This document shows positions 1 through 7,973 of a DNA stretch of 33,007 nt, one piece after another. Where the stretch lies: the NCBI RefSeq assembly GCF_001984095.1, contig NZ_LYVQ01000053.1, forward strand, positions 1 through 33,007. Reading direction: 5' to 3'. The position numbers were made by a program, and so were the translations under genes. Origin of the DNA: Pelomonas sp. KK5. GTDB lineage: Bacteria > Pseudomonadota > Gammaproteobacteria > Burkholderiales > Burkholderiaceae_C. The notes below the pieces were generated by a model. That model was not told the DNA's origin, made no database searches, and saw only the letters and a list, made by a program, of their open reading frames with translations. Position 1 is the stretch's first letter. The number at the start of each line of letters is the position of its first letter.

Positions 1-780
1 ACGGTGCTCGATGCCGGCATAGGCGAGGGCGGCCGCCATGTCGCGGTTGGCCGCGAGCCAGGAGCCGAAGACGATGTCCAGGTCATGCTCGCCGGTCTGC
101 AGGAAGACGCGGCGCAGGCCGTGCGGCTCGCGACGGATCTTCGAGGCCAGCTCGTGCCCGCCGCGCAGCGCGACGAAGCTGCCGCAGTGGCTGATGACCT
201 TGCCGAAGGCGTCGGGCCGCTCCCAGGCGGCGTTCAGCGCGCAGTGGCCGCTGGAGCTGAGGCCGCAGAGCACGCGTTGTGCCGGGTCGTCGGTCACGCT
301 GACGCCGGCCAGCGCCTGCGGCAGCAGCTCGTCGAGCAGGAAGCGCGCGTAGGCATCGCCAGGGCTGTCGTACTCGATGCTGCGGTTGCCGGCGCCGCCA
401 TAGATCGGCAGGCCCGGGCCCTCGGCACCGGGCTCGATGAAGACGGCCACCGTGGGCGGGATCGCGCCCTCGGCGATCAGCGCGTCGAGCACCGCCGGGG
501 TGTTGGCCTCGGGGCCCAGGTAGCGCGCGCCGTCCATGCAGACCAGCAGCGCGGCCGGGCCCTGCGCCCGGGCCGGCAGGTAGACCTGGTAGTCGTGCGG
601 CACACCCGGATAGACCGCGCCGGCCGGGCAGCGGCCGCTGCGCAGCGTGCCACGCTCGACGCCCTCGCGCGGCTGCATGGCGGCATATGGCCCCGGCGTG
701 GAGAGGCTGGCTGCGAAGCGCGGCGCATCCTGGTCGCCAATGCCGGGGAGCATCTGCCGGAGCTGCTTGATCAGGCTCAT
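1..780 (-). CDS. Enterochelin-esterase-like alpha/beta hydrolase (partial, 3' end outside window)
   Basis: The frame opens at the ATG complementary to 778-780 and stays open for 260 codons to the left edge. The protein has a short N-terminal region and then an esterase-D/Fes-type fold. The likely nucleophile is Ser175 in CGLSSSGHCAL, where the usual second Gly of GxSxGG is Ser. A C-terminal GEHDLDIVFGSW segment followed by NRDMAAAL resembles the acid-loop region of Fes-like esterases. No signal peptide is visible, so a cytosolic location is likely. Its ATG overlaps the stop of the preceding hydrolase gene (ATGA, 777-780), which suggests translational coupling as the last visible gene of the operon. 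Expected role: hydrolysis of an ester or lactone. The substrate cannot be read from sequence, and a true siderophore esterase is only one option. Confidence 0.8.
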   Translation of the reverse strand, partial: MSLIKQLRQMLPGIGDQDAPRFAASLSTPGPYAAMQPREGVERGTLRSGRCPAGAVYPGVPHDYQVYLPARAQGPAALLVCMDGARYLGPEANTPAVLDALIAEGAIPPTVAVFIEPGAEGPGLPIYGGAGNRSIEYDSPGDAYARFLLDELLPQALAGVSVTDDPAQRVLCGLSSSGHCALNAAWERPDAFGKVISHCGSFVALRGGHELASKIRREPHGLRRVFLQTGEHDLDIVFGSWLAANRDMAAALAYAGIEHR

Positions 781-1646
781 TGCGGCACCACCTTGGCGGC
801 GAACTCGTTGACCAGCGCGGCGAACTCGGCCGGCCGCCGGATGGACACCCCGTGGCCGGAACCCTCGAAGTGCACGATGCGGGCATCCGGCTTGACGCTG
901 GCGAAGCCCGGTTCCTTGGCGATCGCCCGCTCGTCCAGCGAGCCATTGACGATCACCACCGGCTGGGTGATCGCACCGAGCCGCGAGCGGAAGTCCTCGC
1001 CCATCAGCGCCCGCACCGCCACCGGCACCGCGGCGATGCTGCCGCCGGCGGCCACGACGCTCTTCGCATCCTCCGGCGCGAAGCCGAACTTGCCCATGGC
1101 CTGGCCCAGCAGCTTCTGCTCGTCCGCGAAGGCGAGCAGCGTCTTCACCATCACGACGCTGCTGAAGTAATTGAATATCTCGACGGGCTCGAAATTGCCG
1201 CTGGAGCCGCCCAGCACCAAGCCCTTCAGTTGCTCCTGCGGCAGCGCCGAGGCGGCGGCCATCGCGGTGTAGCCGCCCAGCGAATCGCCGACCAGGATCA
1301 CCGGCGCCGGCGCCACCGCGGCAGCGGCCAGCTTGACCTCGGCGACCGCGGCTTCCAGCGTGTAGGGCTCGCCAAGCCGGCTGCCATGGCCGGGCAGATC
1401 CAGCGCGACGACGCGCCAGCGCGGGTCCAGCGAGCGGCGCGTGGCGTCCCACATGTGGCCGTTGAGGCCGGCGCCATGCAGCAGGATCAGCACCGGGCCG
1501 TTGCCCGCCGGTGCGGCTATGGCCGGCGGATTCGCCAGCGGCTGCCGATGCCGCCACTGCCACTCGGCCTGGCCGACGATGGCCGCGCCGATCAGCAGCA
1601 GCAGCGCGACCAGGGCCAGCAGGATCTTGAACAGCTTCTTCAGCAT
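777..1646 (-). CDS. Membrane-anchored or exported alpha/beta hydrolase
   Basis: A 289-residue protein. The start at 1646 gives a classic export or anchor segment (MLKKLFKILLALVALLLLIG, basic N-terminus then hydrophobic to about residue 25), so the catalytic domain should face the periplasm. A longer upstream frame exists but reads as low-complexity Arg/Ala and overlaps the previous gene. The fold has LLHGAGLNG near 55-63 (oxyanion region), GDSLGG with Ser122, Asp238 in NGSLDER and His265 in GSGHGVS, a complete Ser-Asp-His triad. It is clearly paralogous to the hydrolase at 7227-7973 (shared [33 protein letters not shown]) but adds the N-terminal segment. The start lies 7 nt inside the end of the MetX-like gene. 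Substrate unknown. Confidence 0.88.
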   Translation of the reverse strand: MLKKLFKILLALVALLLLIGAAIVGQAEWQWRHRQPLANPPAIAAPAGNGPVLILLHGAGLNGHMWDATRRSLDPRWRVVALDLPGHGSRLGEPYTLEAAVAEVKLAAAAVAPAPVILVGDSLGGYTAMAAASALPQEQLKGLVLGGSSGNFEPVEIFNYFSSVVMVKTLLAFADEQKLLGQAMGKFGFAPEDAKSVVAAGGSIAAVPVAVRALMGEDFRSRLGAITQPVVIVNGSLDERAIAKEPGFASVKPDARIVHFEGSGHGVSIRRPAEFAALVNEFAAKVVPQ

Positions 1647-2629
1647 CGGCTTTCCAGGAAATTGCGAAGGGCGTCGGCCCACAGGTGGGCATCGGCGCCG
1701 GAGGCGAAGTGGCCCTTCTCGCTGTCCAGCGGATGGGCCTGCCAGCGCACGCGGGCGGCATCGAGCCGCGGCGCGATCTGGTCGGCGACGGCCGGAGGGA
1801 AGACCGCGTCGGTGCGCGAGTTGGCGATCAGCACCCGGGCCTTGATCCGTTGGAACTGCGGCCGGATGTCGAAGACCTCGGCGGCCTCCATCAGCGTCAC
1901 CAGCGAGCCGGGCTCGAAGCCCTGCGCCCACTCGGCGGCCATGCGCTGGATCTCGGCGTTACGCGCCGCCGCATCGGGGATGCGCGGCGCGAGCTCGGCG
2001 TCCACGCCGTAGCGGCTCAGCGTGGCGACGCGCATCGCGGTGAGGCCAGGCAGCATCTCCGCGCGGTCGTAACGGCCGTCGTGCCAGCCGGGCATCGCCG
2101 CGAGTTGCGCACGGACCGTCGCTGCCGCGCCGACGCCACCTGGATTGAAAGGCGCGCTGACGGCCGGCGCGATGCGCTCGACGAAGTCCGGGAACTGCAC
2201 CGCCCACTGCCAGGCCTGGTAGCCGCCGAAGGACGGGCCGATCGCCGCGTGGACACGCTTGACGCCCAGTACGTCCAGCAGCCGCTTTTGCAGGCCGACG
2301 ATGTCTTCCAGCGTGATGCGCGGGAAGCCGGCGCCGGTCGGCCCGGTCGAGCCGTAGCAGGAGCCCAGCATGTTCGGCGCGACGATGAAGTAACGGTCTA
2401 CGTCGACGGCCTTGCCCGGCCCGACGAGCTCGCTCCACGAGCCCTCGGCCACGCTGGCGCCGGCGTCCAGCATCTGCGGGCCGGTGGTGTAGCCGTGCAG
2501 CACCAGCACGGCGTTCGTGCCCTCGGCGTTCAGCGTGCCCAGCGTGCGATAGGCCGTCGTCGCCTCGGGCAGCACCGCGCCGCTGGCGAGGCGGAAGTCG
2601 CGGACGGTGTGGGACTGCATGGCCATCAT
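1640..2629 (-). CDS. Homoserine O-acetyltransferase (MetX)-like alpha/beta hydrolase
   Basis: A 329-residue protein of the MetX superfamily. It has VLVLHGYTTG near residue 41-50, NMLGSCYGSTGP near 86-97 (typical of MetX relatives), nucleophile elbow IGPSFGGYQAW with Ser133, an acid in NSRTDAVFPP and the His in EKGHF. Biosynthetic MetX proteins are usually somewhat longer. Here the gene sits between a TonB receptor and two esterases, with no methionine genes nearby, so an ester hydrolase or acyltransferase serving the operon is more likely than homoserine acetylation. The start codon overlaps the receptor stop (TGATG); a second in-frame ATG follows immediately and a third two codons later. No signal peptide is seen. 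The assignment to the family is firm, the substrate is not. Confidence 0.85.
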   Translation of the reverse strand: MMAMQSHTVRDFRLASGAVLPEATTAYRTLGTLNAEGTNAVLVLHGYTTGPQMLDAGASVAEGSWSELVGPGKAVDVDRYFIVAPNMLGSCYGSTGPTGAGFPRITLEDIVGLQKRLLDVLGVKRVHAAIGPSFGGYQAWQWAVQFPDFVERIAPAVSAPFNPGGVGAAATVRAQLAAMPGWHDGRYDRAEMLPGLTAMRVATLSRYGVDAELAPRIPDAAARNAEIQRMAAEWAQGFEPGSLVTLMEAAEVFDIRPQFQRIKARVLIANSRTDAVFPPAVADQIAPRLDAARVRWQAHPLDSEKGHFASGADAHLWADALRNFLESRC

Positions 2630-4857
2630 CAGAAGCTGTAGCTCGCCTGCAGCCCGATCGTGCGCGGCCGCACATAGCCGGCGCTCCAGGGCTGCGTCGG
2701 CAGGAGGCCGCGCGAGCCGAGGTAGATCACGCCGTCGCTGTTGTTGAGGTTCTTCACGTAGGCCGACAGGCGCCAGGCGCCGGAGTCCAGCGCGGCGTTC
2801 AGGTCCACCGTCGTGTAGGCCGGCAGGCTGATGCTGGGGTTGCCGCTGTAGTCGCTGACCCGCTGGCCGATGCGGCTGACCGAGCCGCCCACGGTGGCCG
2901 CCCAGCCGCCGCCGACGGCGAAGCGGTAGTCGCTGGCCAGCGAGGCGGTGACCTTGGGCACGAAGGGCAGGCGGTCGCCGCTCTTGCCCAGCGGCACGGT
3001 GCCGACCAGCACGTTGGTCGTGTCCGAGGTCAGGTGGGCATCGGTGTAGCCGAAGCTGCCGCGCACGCTGAGGCCCTGCACCGGATAGAAGGACAGCGTC
3101 GATTCCAGGCCCTGGCTCACCGCCTTGCCGCCGTTGACGAAGAAGTTGGAGGTGTTCTTCTTGGTCTGGATCTGGATGTCCTTCCAGTCGGTGTGGAACA
3201 GGGCGACCTCGAAGGAGGCCTTGCCCTGCATGAAGACCGACTTCCAGCCCACCTCGGCGCTGGTCAGCGAGTCGGGGCCGACGATGGGCGAGAAGCCGGT
3301 GTCCGGCGTCGCCGCGCTGGGGCCGCCCGGGCGGTAGCCGGTGGCGATGCGGCCGTAGAAGGCATCGGTGGCGCTGGCCTTGTAGCTGGCGGTCAGCAGG
3401 TAGGTGGCCTTGGAGTGCGTGGCGTCCTGGGTCAGCGAGACGCCGGTGGGGTAGAGCAGGCCGGTGTAGAGCTGATCGTAGTGCTGGCGGTCGCGGCCCC
3501 AGCGCAGGCCCAGCTGCACGTCGAACTTGGGCGTTATGGAGTACGTCGCGTTGGCGAACAGCGAGGTCTCCTTGTAGGTGGTGTTGATGTGGGCCTTGGC
3601 CAGGCCGTCGGGGAAGGGCGTGGTCGTGCCGGGGTAGTAGACCGGCAGTGCGGCGCCGGTGGCCGGGTCGAAGGTGCCGAAGGCGGGGATGCGGTTGCTG
3701 TCGTCTTCCTGCGTGTAGTACAGGCCCGTCTGCCAGTTCAGGCGGCCGTCCAGCACCGCGCCTTCGGCGCGCAGTTCCTGCGTGAAGCGGTGGGTATGGG
3801 TGATCTGGTCGCTCTGCACATTGCGCGGCTGCTGGAAGACCAGGGCCAGCAGCGTGCCGAAGCTCTGCGAGCCGTCGCCGATCGCCTCGGCGCCGACGTT
3901 CTGCAGCGTGGTCGACGAGACCAGGGTCACATCGCCGACGTTGCCGTGGATCGCGACGTTGCCAAGATCCAGCTTGCGCTTGCTCTTCACCGGCACGACG
4001 TTGGACGTCGTGTACGCGCCGGTCAGCGGCGTGAGGCTCATCGGCTTGACGTCCACGCCGTTGGAGCCGTCGGCATCGGTGGTCTGCGTGAGCGCCAGTG
4101 CGTTCAGCCGCCAGTCGGGGTTGATCTGCCAGGCGTAGGCGACCTGGCCGCCGCTGATGTCGGTCTCGTTGTCGTTCTTGCGGCCGCCAGCGGCGACGTT
4201 GTCGATATAGCCGCCGAGCTTGTGGCCGAAGGCCGAGACCCGCAGTGCCATCTTGTGGTCGGCGAAGGGCAGGTTGACCGAGGCGCGCAGCAGGTGGCCC
4301 GTGTCCCCGTGGTCGGTGGACTCGGCGCCGGCGGTGATCGTGCCGGCCACCTTGTCGAAGCTGGGCGTGGCCGTCACGTAGCGCAGCATGCCGCCCATCG
4401 CGCCGGCCCCGAACAGCGTGCCCTGCGGGCCCTTCAGCACCTCGATGCGGCGCAGGTCGGCCGGGTCGATGTCGGGCACCTGGGTGGCGCCGGTGGTGTA
4501 GGCGTTGACGGAGCCGACCGGGGCGTCGTCGATGTAGATGGAGGTGGTCGGGGAGGACTGCGACAGGCCGGTCGAGATGCCGCGCAGCGTGACCTGCATC
4601 GATCCGCCGTTGGACGTGATCGACATGCCCGGGATCTGCGCCACGTAGTCCTCCAGCTGCGAGAGGCCCGCGGCGGAGAGGCGCTGGGCGTTGACGGCGG
4701 TGACGGAGGCCGGCACGTCGATGGCGGCCTGCTCGCGCTTCTGCGCGGTGACGATCACCTTGTCGAGGGTCTGCGGGCTGTCGTCCTCGGCGAGAGCGGG
4801 GAGGGCGATGCAGGCGAGGGCCGCTGCTGCGGCGATGCGGGTGGGCGTGAGGGTCAT
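2629..4857 (-). CDS. TonB-dependent outer-membrane receptor
   Basis: A 742-residue receptor. Signal peptide 1-23 with cleavage after ALPALA, then a TonB-box-like LDKVIVTAQKRE and the plug domain (VPASVTAVNAQRL, GMSITSNGG, LRGIS, IYIDDAPV, RRIEVLKGPQGTLFGAGAMGG). A long beta-barrel follows, ending in an aromatic residue (SYSF) as required for barrel assembly. The VTAQKRE type of plug is common among receptors in catabolic loci of sphingomonads and other nutrient scavengers, less so among siderophore receptors; this is family knowledge rather than proof. Translation starts at 4857 behind AGGAG, 41 bp after the dehydrogenase gene, and the stop overlaps the MetX-like start. Role: TonB-driven import of the substrate that the hydrolases then cleave. 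Confidence 0.95.
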   Translation of the reverse strand: MTLTPTRIAAAAALACIALPALAEDDSPQTLDKVIVTAQKREQAAIDVPASVTAVNAQRLSAAGLSQLEDYVAQIPGMSITSNGGSMQVTLRGISTGLSQSSPTTSIYIDDAPVGSVNAYTTGATQVPDIDPADLRRIEVLKGPQGTLFGAGAMGGMLRYVTATPSFDKVAGTITAGAESTDHGDTGHLLRASVNLPFADHKMALRVSAFGHKLGGYIDNVAAGGRKNDNETDISGGQVAYAWQINPDWRLNALALTQTTDADGSNGVDVKPMSLTPLTGAYTTSNVVPVKSKRKLDLGNVAIHGNVGDVTLVSSTTLQNVGAEAIGDGSQSFGTLLALVFQQPRNVQSDQITHTHRFTQELRAEGAVLDGRLNWQTGLYYTQEDDSNRIPAFGTFDPATGAALPVYYPGTTTPFPDGLAKAHINTTYKETSLFANATYSITPKFDVQLGLRWGRDRQHYDQLYTGLLYPTGVSLTQDATHSKATYLLTASYKASATDAFYGRIATGYRPGGPSAATPDTGFSPIVGPDSLTSAEVGWKSVFMQGKASFEVALFHTDWKDIQIQTKKNTSNFFVNGGKAVSQGLESTLSFYPVQGLSVRGSFGYTDAHLTSDTTNVLVGTVPLGKSGDRLPFVPKVTASLASDYRFAVGGGWAATVGGSVSRIGQRVSDYSGNPSISLPAYTTVDLNAALDSGAWRLSAYVKNLNNSDGVIYLGSRGLLPTQPWSAGYVRPRTIGLQASYSF

Positions 4858-4898
4858 GTCCTTGTCTCCTGATCTATCTCTTGTGGATGCGATTCGGT

Positions 4899-6299
4899 TC
4901 AGAAAATCTTGCCGGGGTTGAGGATCCCGTGCGGATCCCAGCTCTGCTTGATGCCGCGCATCAGGCCGATCACCTCCGGCCCGTACTGCTTCAGCAGTTT
5001 GGATTTCTTGCCCATGCCGATGCCGTGCTCGCCGGTGCAGGTGCCGCCGGCGGCCAGCGCGCGGTCGACCATCGCGGCGTAGACGTGGTCCACCGCTTCA
5101 TGCTCGGCAGGGGCGTCGGGCATCGGCATGAACAGCACGTGGAAGTTGCCGTCGCCGACATGGCCGAGGATCGGCGCAACCAGGCCCTCGGCATCGATCT
5201 GCTCGCGCGCCAGCTGCACCTGCTCGGCCAAGGCGGACATCGGCACGCAGACGTCCGCCACGACGCTGACGCAGCCGGGCCGCATCGCCAGAGCGGCGAA
5301 ATAGGCCATGTGCCGCGCCTGCCAGAGCTGGCTGCGGTCCTCGGGCCGGGTGGACCACTTGAACTCGACGCCGCCGTTGCCGGCCGCGATCTCCTGCGCC
5401 AGCTCGGCCTGCTCCTTCACGCCGCTCTCGCTGCCGTGGAACTCGAGGAACAGCGTGGGCAGCTCGGCCAGGCCCAGCTTCGAATAGGCATTGCAGGCGC
5501 GCACCTGGTGTTCGTCCAGGAACTCGATGCGGGCGAAGGGCACGCCGCTCATCTGCATCTCGGTGACGGCCTGCACCGCGCCCGCCAGCGTGGGGAAGGC
5601 ACAGGCCGCGGCCGCGACCTCGACCGGCAGCGGATGTAAACGCAGCGTGACTTCGGTGACGATGCCCAGCGTGCCTTCCGCGCCGACCATCAGGTGCACG
5701 AGGTCGAAGCCCGCCGAGGACTTGCGCGAGCGGGTGCCCAGGCGCACCAGCCGGCCGTCGGCCAGCGCCACTTCCAGCGCCATCACGTTGTGCTGCATCG
5801 AGCCGTAGCGCATCGTGGTCGTGCCCGAGGCGCCGGTGGACACCATGCCGCCGATGCTGGCGTTGGCGCCGGGGTCCACCGGGAAGAACAGGCCGGTGCC
5901 TTTCAGATGTGCGTTGATGTCCTCGCGACGGGCGCCCGGCTGGACGACGCAGTCGCCGTCCTCGAGATGCACCTCGAGGATCCGGTCCATGCGCGAGACA
6001 TCCACGCAGATGCCGCCGTGCGGCGCGCTGACGTGGCCTTCCAGCGAGCTGCCCGCGCCGAAGGGGATGACGGGCACCTTCAGCTCGTGGCAGAGCTTCA
6101 GGATCTCGCAGACCTCGTGCTTGTCCTCGGGCCAGACGACCGCGTCGGGTGCCAGGGAAGTGGCCAGGCCTTCGCCGCGGGCGTGCTGCTCGCGCACTGC
6201 GCGGCTGAGGCTCAATCGGTCGCCGAAGCGTTGTTGCAGGCGTGAGACCGCCTGCTCGACGGCCTCTGGAGCCGTCGAGAAAGAAGAAGTGGTGGACAT
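4899..6299 (-). CDS. FAD-linked D-2-hydroxyacid dehydrogenase (D-lactate dehydrogenase/GlcD-like)
   Basis: A 466-residue vanillyl-alcohol-oxidase-family flavoprotein. The FAD-binding half carries PFGAGSSLEGH (79-89), DPGANASIGGMVSTGASG (142-159) and GAEGTLGIVTEVTLRL. The C-terminal half has HVGDGNFH (380-387) with two His likely to bind a divalent metal, and GTCTGEHGIG (419-428), then the usual ending NPGKIF. These features fit D-lactate, glycolate or other D-2-hydroxyacid dehydrogenases that pass electrons to the quinone pool or an electron carrier. It follows the regulator gene by 12 bp and precedes the receptor gene. Inferred role: oxidation of the 2-hydroxy acid released by the neighbouring hydrolases. 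Exact substrate is open (lactate, glycolate, an aryl-lactate or another). Confidence 0.92.
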   Translation of the reverse strand: MSTTSSFSTAPEAVEQAVSRLQQRFGDRLSLSRAVREQHARGEGLATSLAPDAVVWPEDKHEVCEILKLCHELKVPVIPFGAGSSLEGHVSAPHGGICVDVSRMDRILEVHLEDGDCVVQPGARREDINAHLKGTGLFFPVDPGANASIGGMVSTGASGTTTMRYGSMQHNVMALEVALADGRLVRLGTRSRKSSAGFDLVHLMVGAEGTLGIVTEVTLRLHPLPVEVAAAACAFPTLAGAVQAVTEMQMSGVPFARIEFLDEHQVRACNAYSKLGLAELPTLFLEFHGSESGVKEQAELAQEIAAGNGGVEFKWSTRPEDRSQLWQARHMAYFAALAMRPGCVSVVADVCVPMSALAEQVQLAREQIDAEGLVAPILGHVGDGNFHVLFMPMPDAPAEHEAVDHVYAAMVDRALAAGGTCTGEHGIGMGKKSKLLKQYGPEVIGLMRGIKQSWDPHGILNPGKIF

Positions 6300-6311
6300 T
6301 GAGGGCCTTGC

Positions 6312-7055
6312 TTAGGGCGGCGGTGCCGTTGTCGATGGCGCCGTGCGCTGCACGTGGACCATCGCCAGGTCGAAGTGGTAGGACATGGCCGAGCTGGCGC
6401 CGATCGCGTCGCCGGCGCAGATGCGCTCGACCAGCGCCTCATGGGCGTCGATCACGCGGATCAGCTCGCTCTCGCTGCGGCTCTCGTCCAGGTGCATGGC
6501 GGCCGAGGCTTCCAGCGGCGAGCGCAGCGCGCCCAGCAGCAGGGCGTTCAGCGGGTTGGCGCTGGCCTCGGCGATCAGGGTGTGGATGGCCGAGTCAGCG
6601 GCGACGCGGCGGGCGTGGTTGGCCTTGTTGTGGGCCGTGCGCATCTGGCTGGCCAGCTCGCGCAGCTGCTGGCGCTGGGCGTCGGTGGCGTAGCGGGCGG
6701 CCAGCTGGGCCGTCTGCAGCTCGATCGCGCGGCGCGTCTCCAGCACATGGGCGATGCTGACCTGGGCGGTGTTCAGCGCGTAGTCGAAGACCTGCGCCAT
6801 CACGCTGGCGTCCACGACGCGCAGCCGCGGCTTGCGCCCGCCTTCGATCTCAAGGATGCCTAACGCCGCCAATGAGCGGTAGGCCTCGCGCACGCTGCCG
6901 CGGCTGACCTGCAGGTCCAGGCCGATCTTGACCTCGCTGGGCACCGGGTCGCCGGGGCGCAGCTGTTCGGTCTGGATCAGCGCCAGCAGATGCCGGGCGA
7001 CCTGCGCCGACAGCGTCGGGCGCTCGATGGGGGACAGCGGGGCGATGGCAAGCAT
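6312..7055 (-). CDS. GntR-family regulator, FadR subfamily (FCD domain)
   Basis: A 247-residue regulator with an N-terminal winged helix (about 10-75: QVARHLLALIQTEQLRPGDPVPSE, SRGSVREAYRSLAALGILE) and a C-terminal all-helical FCD ligand domain (about 85-230) containing ETRRAIELQTAQLAA and H-rich positions typical of metal-assisted carboxylate binding. LldR and GlcC, sensors of lactate and glycolate, belong to this subfamily, which matches the dehydrogenase gene 12 bp downstream. It is the first gene of the leftward operon and divergent from the hydrolase at 7227. Two operator-like inverted repeats lie in the 171 bp between them, so autoregulation and co-control of both transcripts is the simplest model. 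Confidence 0.92.
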   Translation of the reverse strand: MLAIAPLSPIERPTLSAQVARHLLALIQTEQLRPGDPVPSEVKIGLDLQVSRGSVREAYRSLAALGILEIEGGRKPRLRVVDASVMAQVFDYALNTAQVSIAHVLETRRAIELQTAQLAARYATDAQRQQLRELASQMRTAHNKANHARRVAADSAIHTLIAEASANPLNALLLGALRSPLEASAAMHLDESRSESELIRVIDAHEALVERICAGDAIGASSAMSYHFDLAMVHVQRTAPSTTAPPP

Positions 7056-7098
7056 GGGTGTGGTCGGTGTGACTGGGATGAAGAGTAGGACTCGAATG

Positions 7099-7119
7099 CA
7101 AACCTGTCAAACAGGTTTG
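7099..7119. promoter_or_regulatory. Operator-like inverted repeat 1 (FadR-type)
   Basis: Perfect 9-bp arms CAAACCTGT and ACAGGTTTG separated by CAA. The central GT-N3-AC is the core expected for FadR-subfamily GntR operators. It lies 44 bp upstream of the regulator start at 7055, a position suited to autorepression. Confidence 0.7.
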
Positions 7120-7184
7120 ATGAGTTAAATCGCAAAACCGCGGGAAAACACGGGGATGACGCTCAAGTTGGTGATGAAATCAGT

Positions 7185-7205
7185 CCAACATGTAAGATAG
7201 GTTTA
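7185..7205. promoter_or_regulatory. Operator-like inverted repeat 2 (degenerate copy)
   Basis: Arms CCAACATGT and ATAGGTTTA around AAG; each matches 7 of 9 positions of the perfect repeat at 7099-7119, with the same 3-nt spacer. It ends 21 bp before the ATG at 7227 and overlaps a possible -10 (TAAGAT, 7193-7198), so binding would block transcription of the hydrolase. The two centres are 86 bp apart, which would allow looping. Confidence 0.6.
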
Positions 7206-7226
7206 AACCAACAAGGAGACGGCGAC

Positions 7227-7973
7227 ATGACCGAGCCGGTGCTGATTCTGATTCACGGCGCGACCATCAACGGCCAGATGTGGGCCGCCGTGCGCCGCCA
7301 CCTGGACCCGCGCTGGCGGGTCATCGCGCCCGATCTGCCGGGCCATGGCTCACGACGGGGCGAGCGCTTCACGCTGGAGGGTGCGGTGCAGACGGTGCTG
7401 GAAGCGGCTCGCGCCGCCGCGCCGTCACCGGTGATCCTGGCCGGCGATTCGCTGGGCGGCTACACGGTCATGAATGCGGCATCGAGGCTGCCGCCGGGGC
7501 AGTTGAAGGGCGTGATCGCCAGCGGTTGCACGGCCGACTTCTCGAAGTTCGCGACCTGGCCGCACTTCTTCTTCAAGGCCTTGATGTTCCGGGTGCTGCT
7601 GGCGCTGTTCGGTGAGCAGAAGCTGATCGCGAGCACGACGTCCAAGGTGCGCAAGGAGCTGAGCGATGCGGGCATGCAGCGCGAGGACATCGACGCGATG
7701 GTCGACGCCGGCTTCAGCCTGAAGGTGTTCCAGGATGCGGTGGATGCGCTGAGCCCGGTCGACCACATCGCCAAGCTCGCGGCTGTTCTAGCGCCGGTGC
7801 TGCTGGTCAACGGCCTGCAGGACGGGGTGATGATGCGACACGAGGCCGCCTATCTGGCGGCCTCGCGGCGGGGGCGCGCGCAGCATTTCGACTGCGGGCA
7901 CGGTGTCAGCATCCTGAAGCCGCGGGAGTTCGCGGCGCTGCTGAACGAGATGGCTGCGGGAGCGGCCGTTTAG
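7227..7973 (+). CDS. Cytosolic alpha/beta hydrolase, paralogue of the anchored hydrolase
   Basis: A 248-residue alpha/beta hydrolase that starts directly with the first core strand ([19 protein letters not shown]), with no signal or membrane segment. Catalytic residues: Ser75 in GDSLGGYT, Asp199 in NGLQDGV, His225 in [10 protein letters not shown]. It shares blocks with the hydrolase at 777-1646 along its whole length and looks like its cytosolic counterpart. A good ribosome site (AAGGAG, 7212-7217) precedes the ATG. It is divergent from the regulator gene and probably under the same operators. Its TAG (7971-7973) overlaps the stop of the convergent chemotaxis gene. Role: cleavage of an ester or amide after uptake; substrate not known. 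Confidence 0.9.
   Translation: MTEPVLILIHGATINGQMWAAVRRHLDPRWRVIAPDLPGHGSRRGERFTLEGAVQTVLEAARAAAPSPVILAGDSLGGYTVMNAASRLPPGQLKGVIASGCTADFSKFATWPHFFFKALMFRVLLALFGEQKLIASTTSKVRKELSDAGMQREDIDAMVDAGFSLKVFQDAVDALSPVDHIAKLAAVLAPVLLVNGLQDGVMMRHEAAYLAASRRGRAQHFDCGHGVSILKPREFAALLNEMAAGAAV

Noticed and set aside
3034-4872. Long open frame of 612 codons on the plus strand opposite the TonB receptor
   Set aside because: Product is repetitive Gly/Ala/Val/Arg with no domain; an effect of high GC on the antisense strand of a clear receptor gene.
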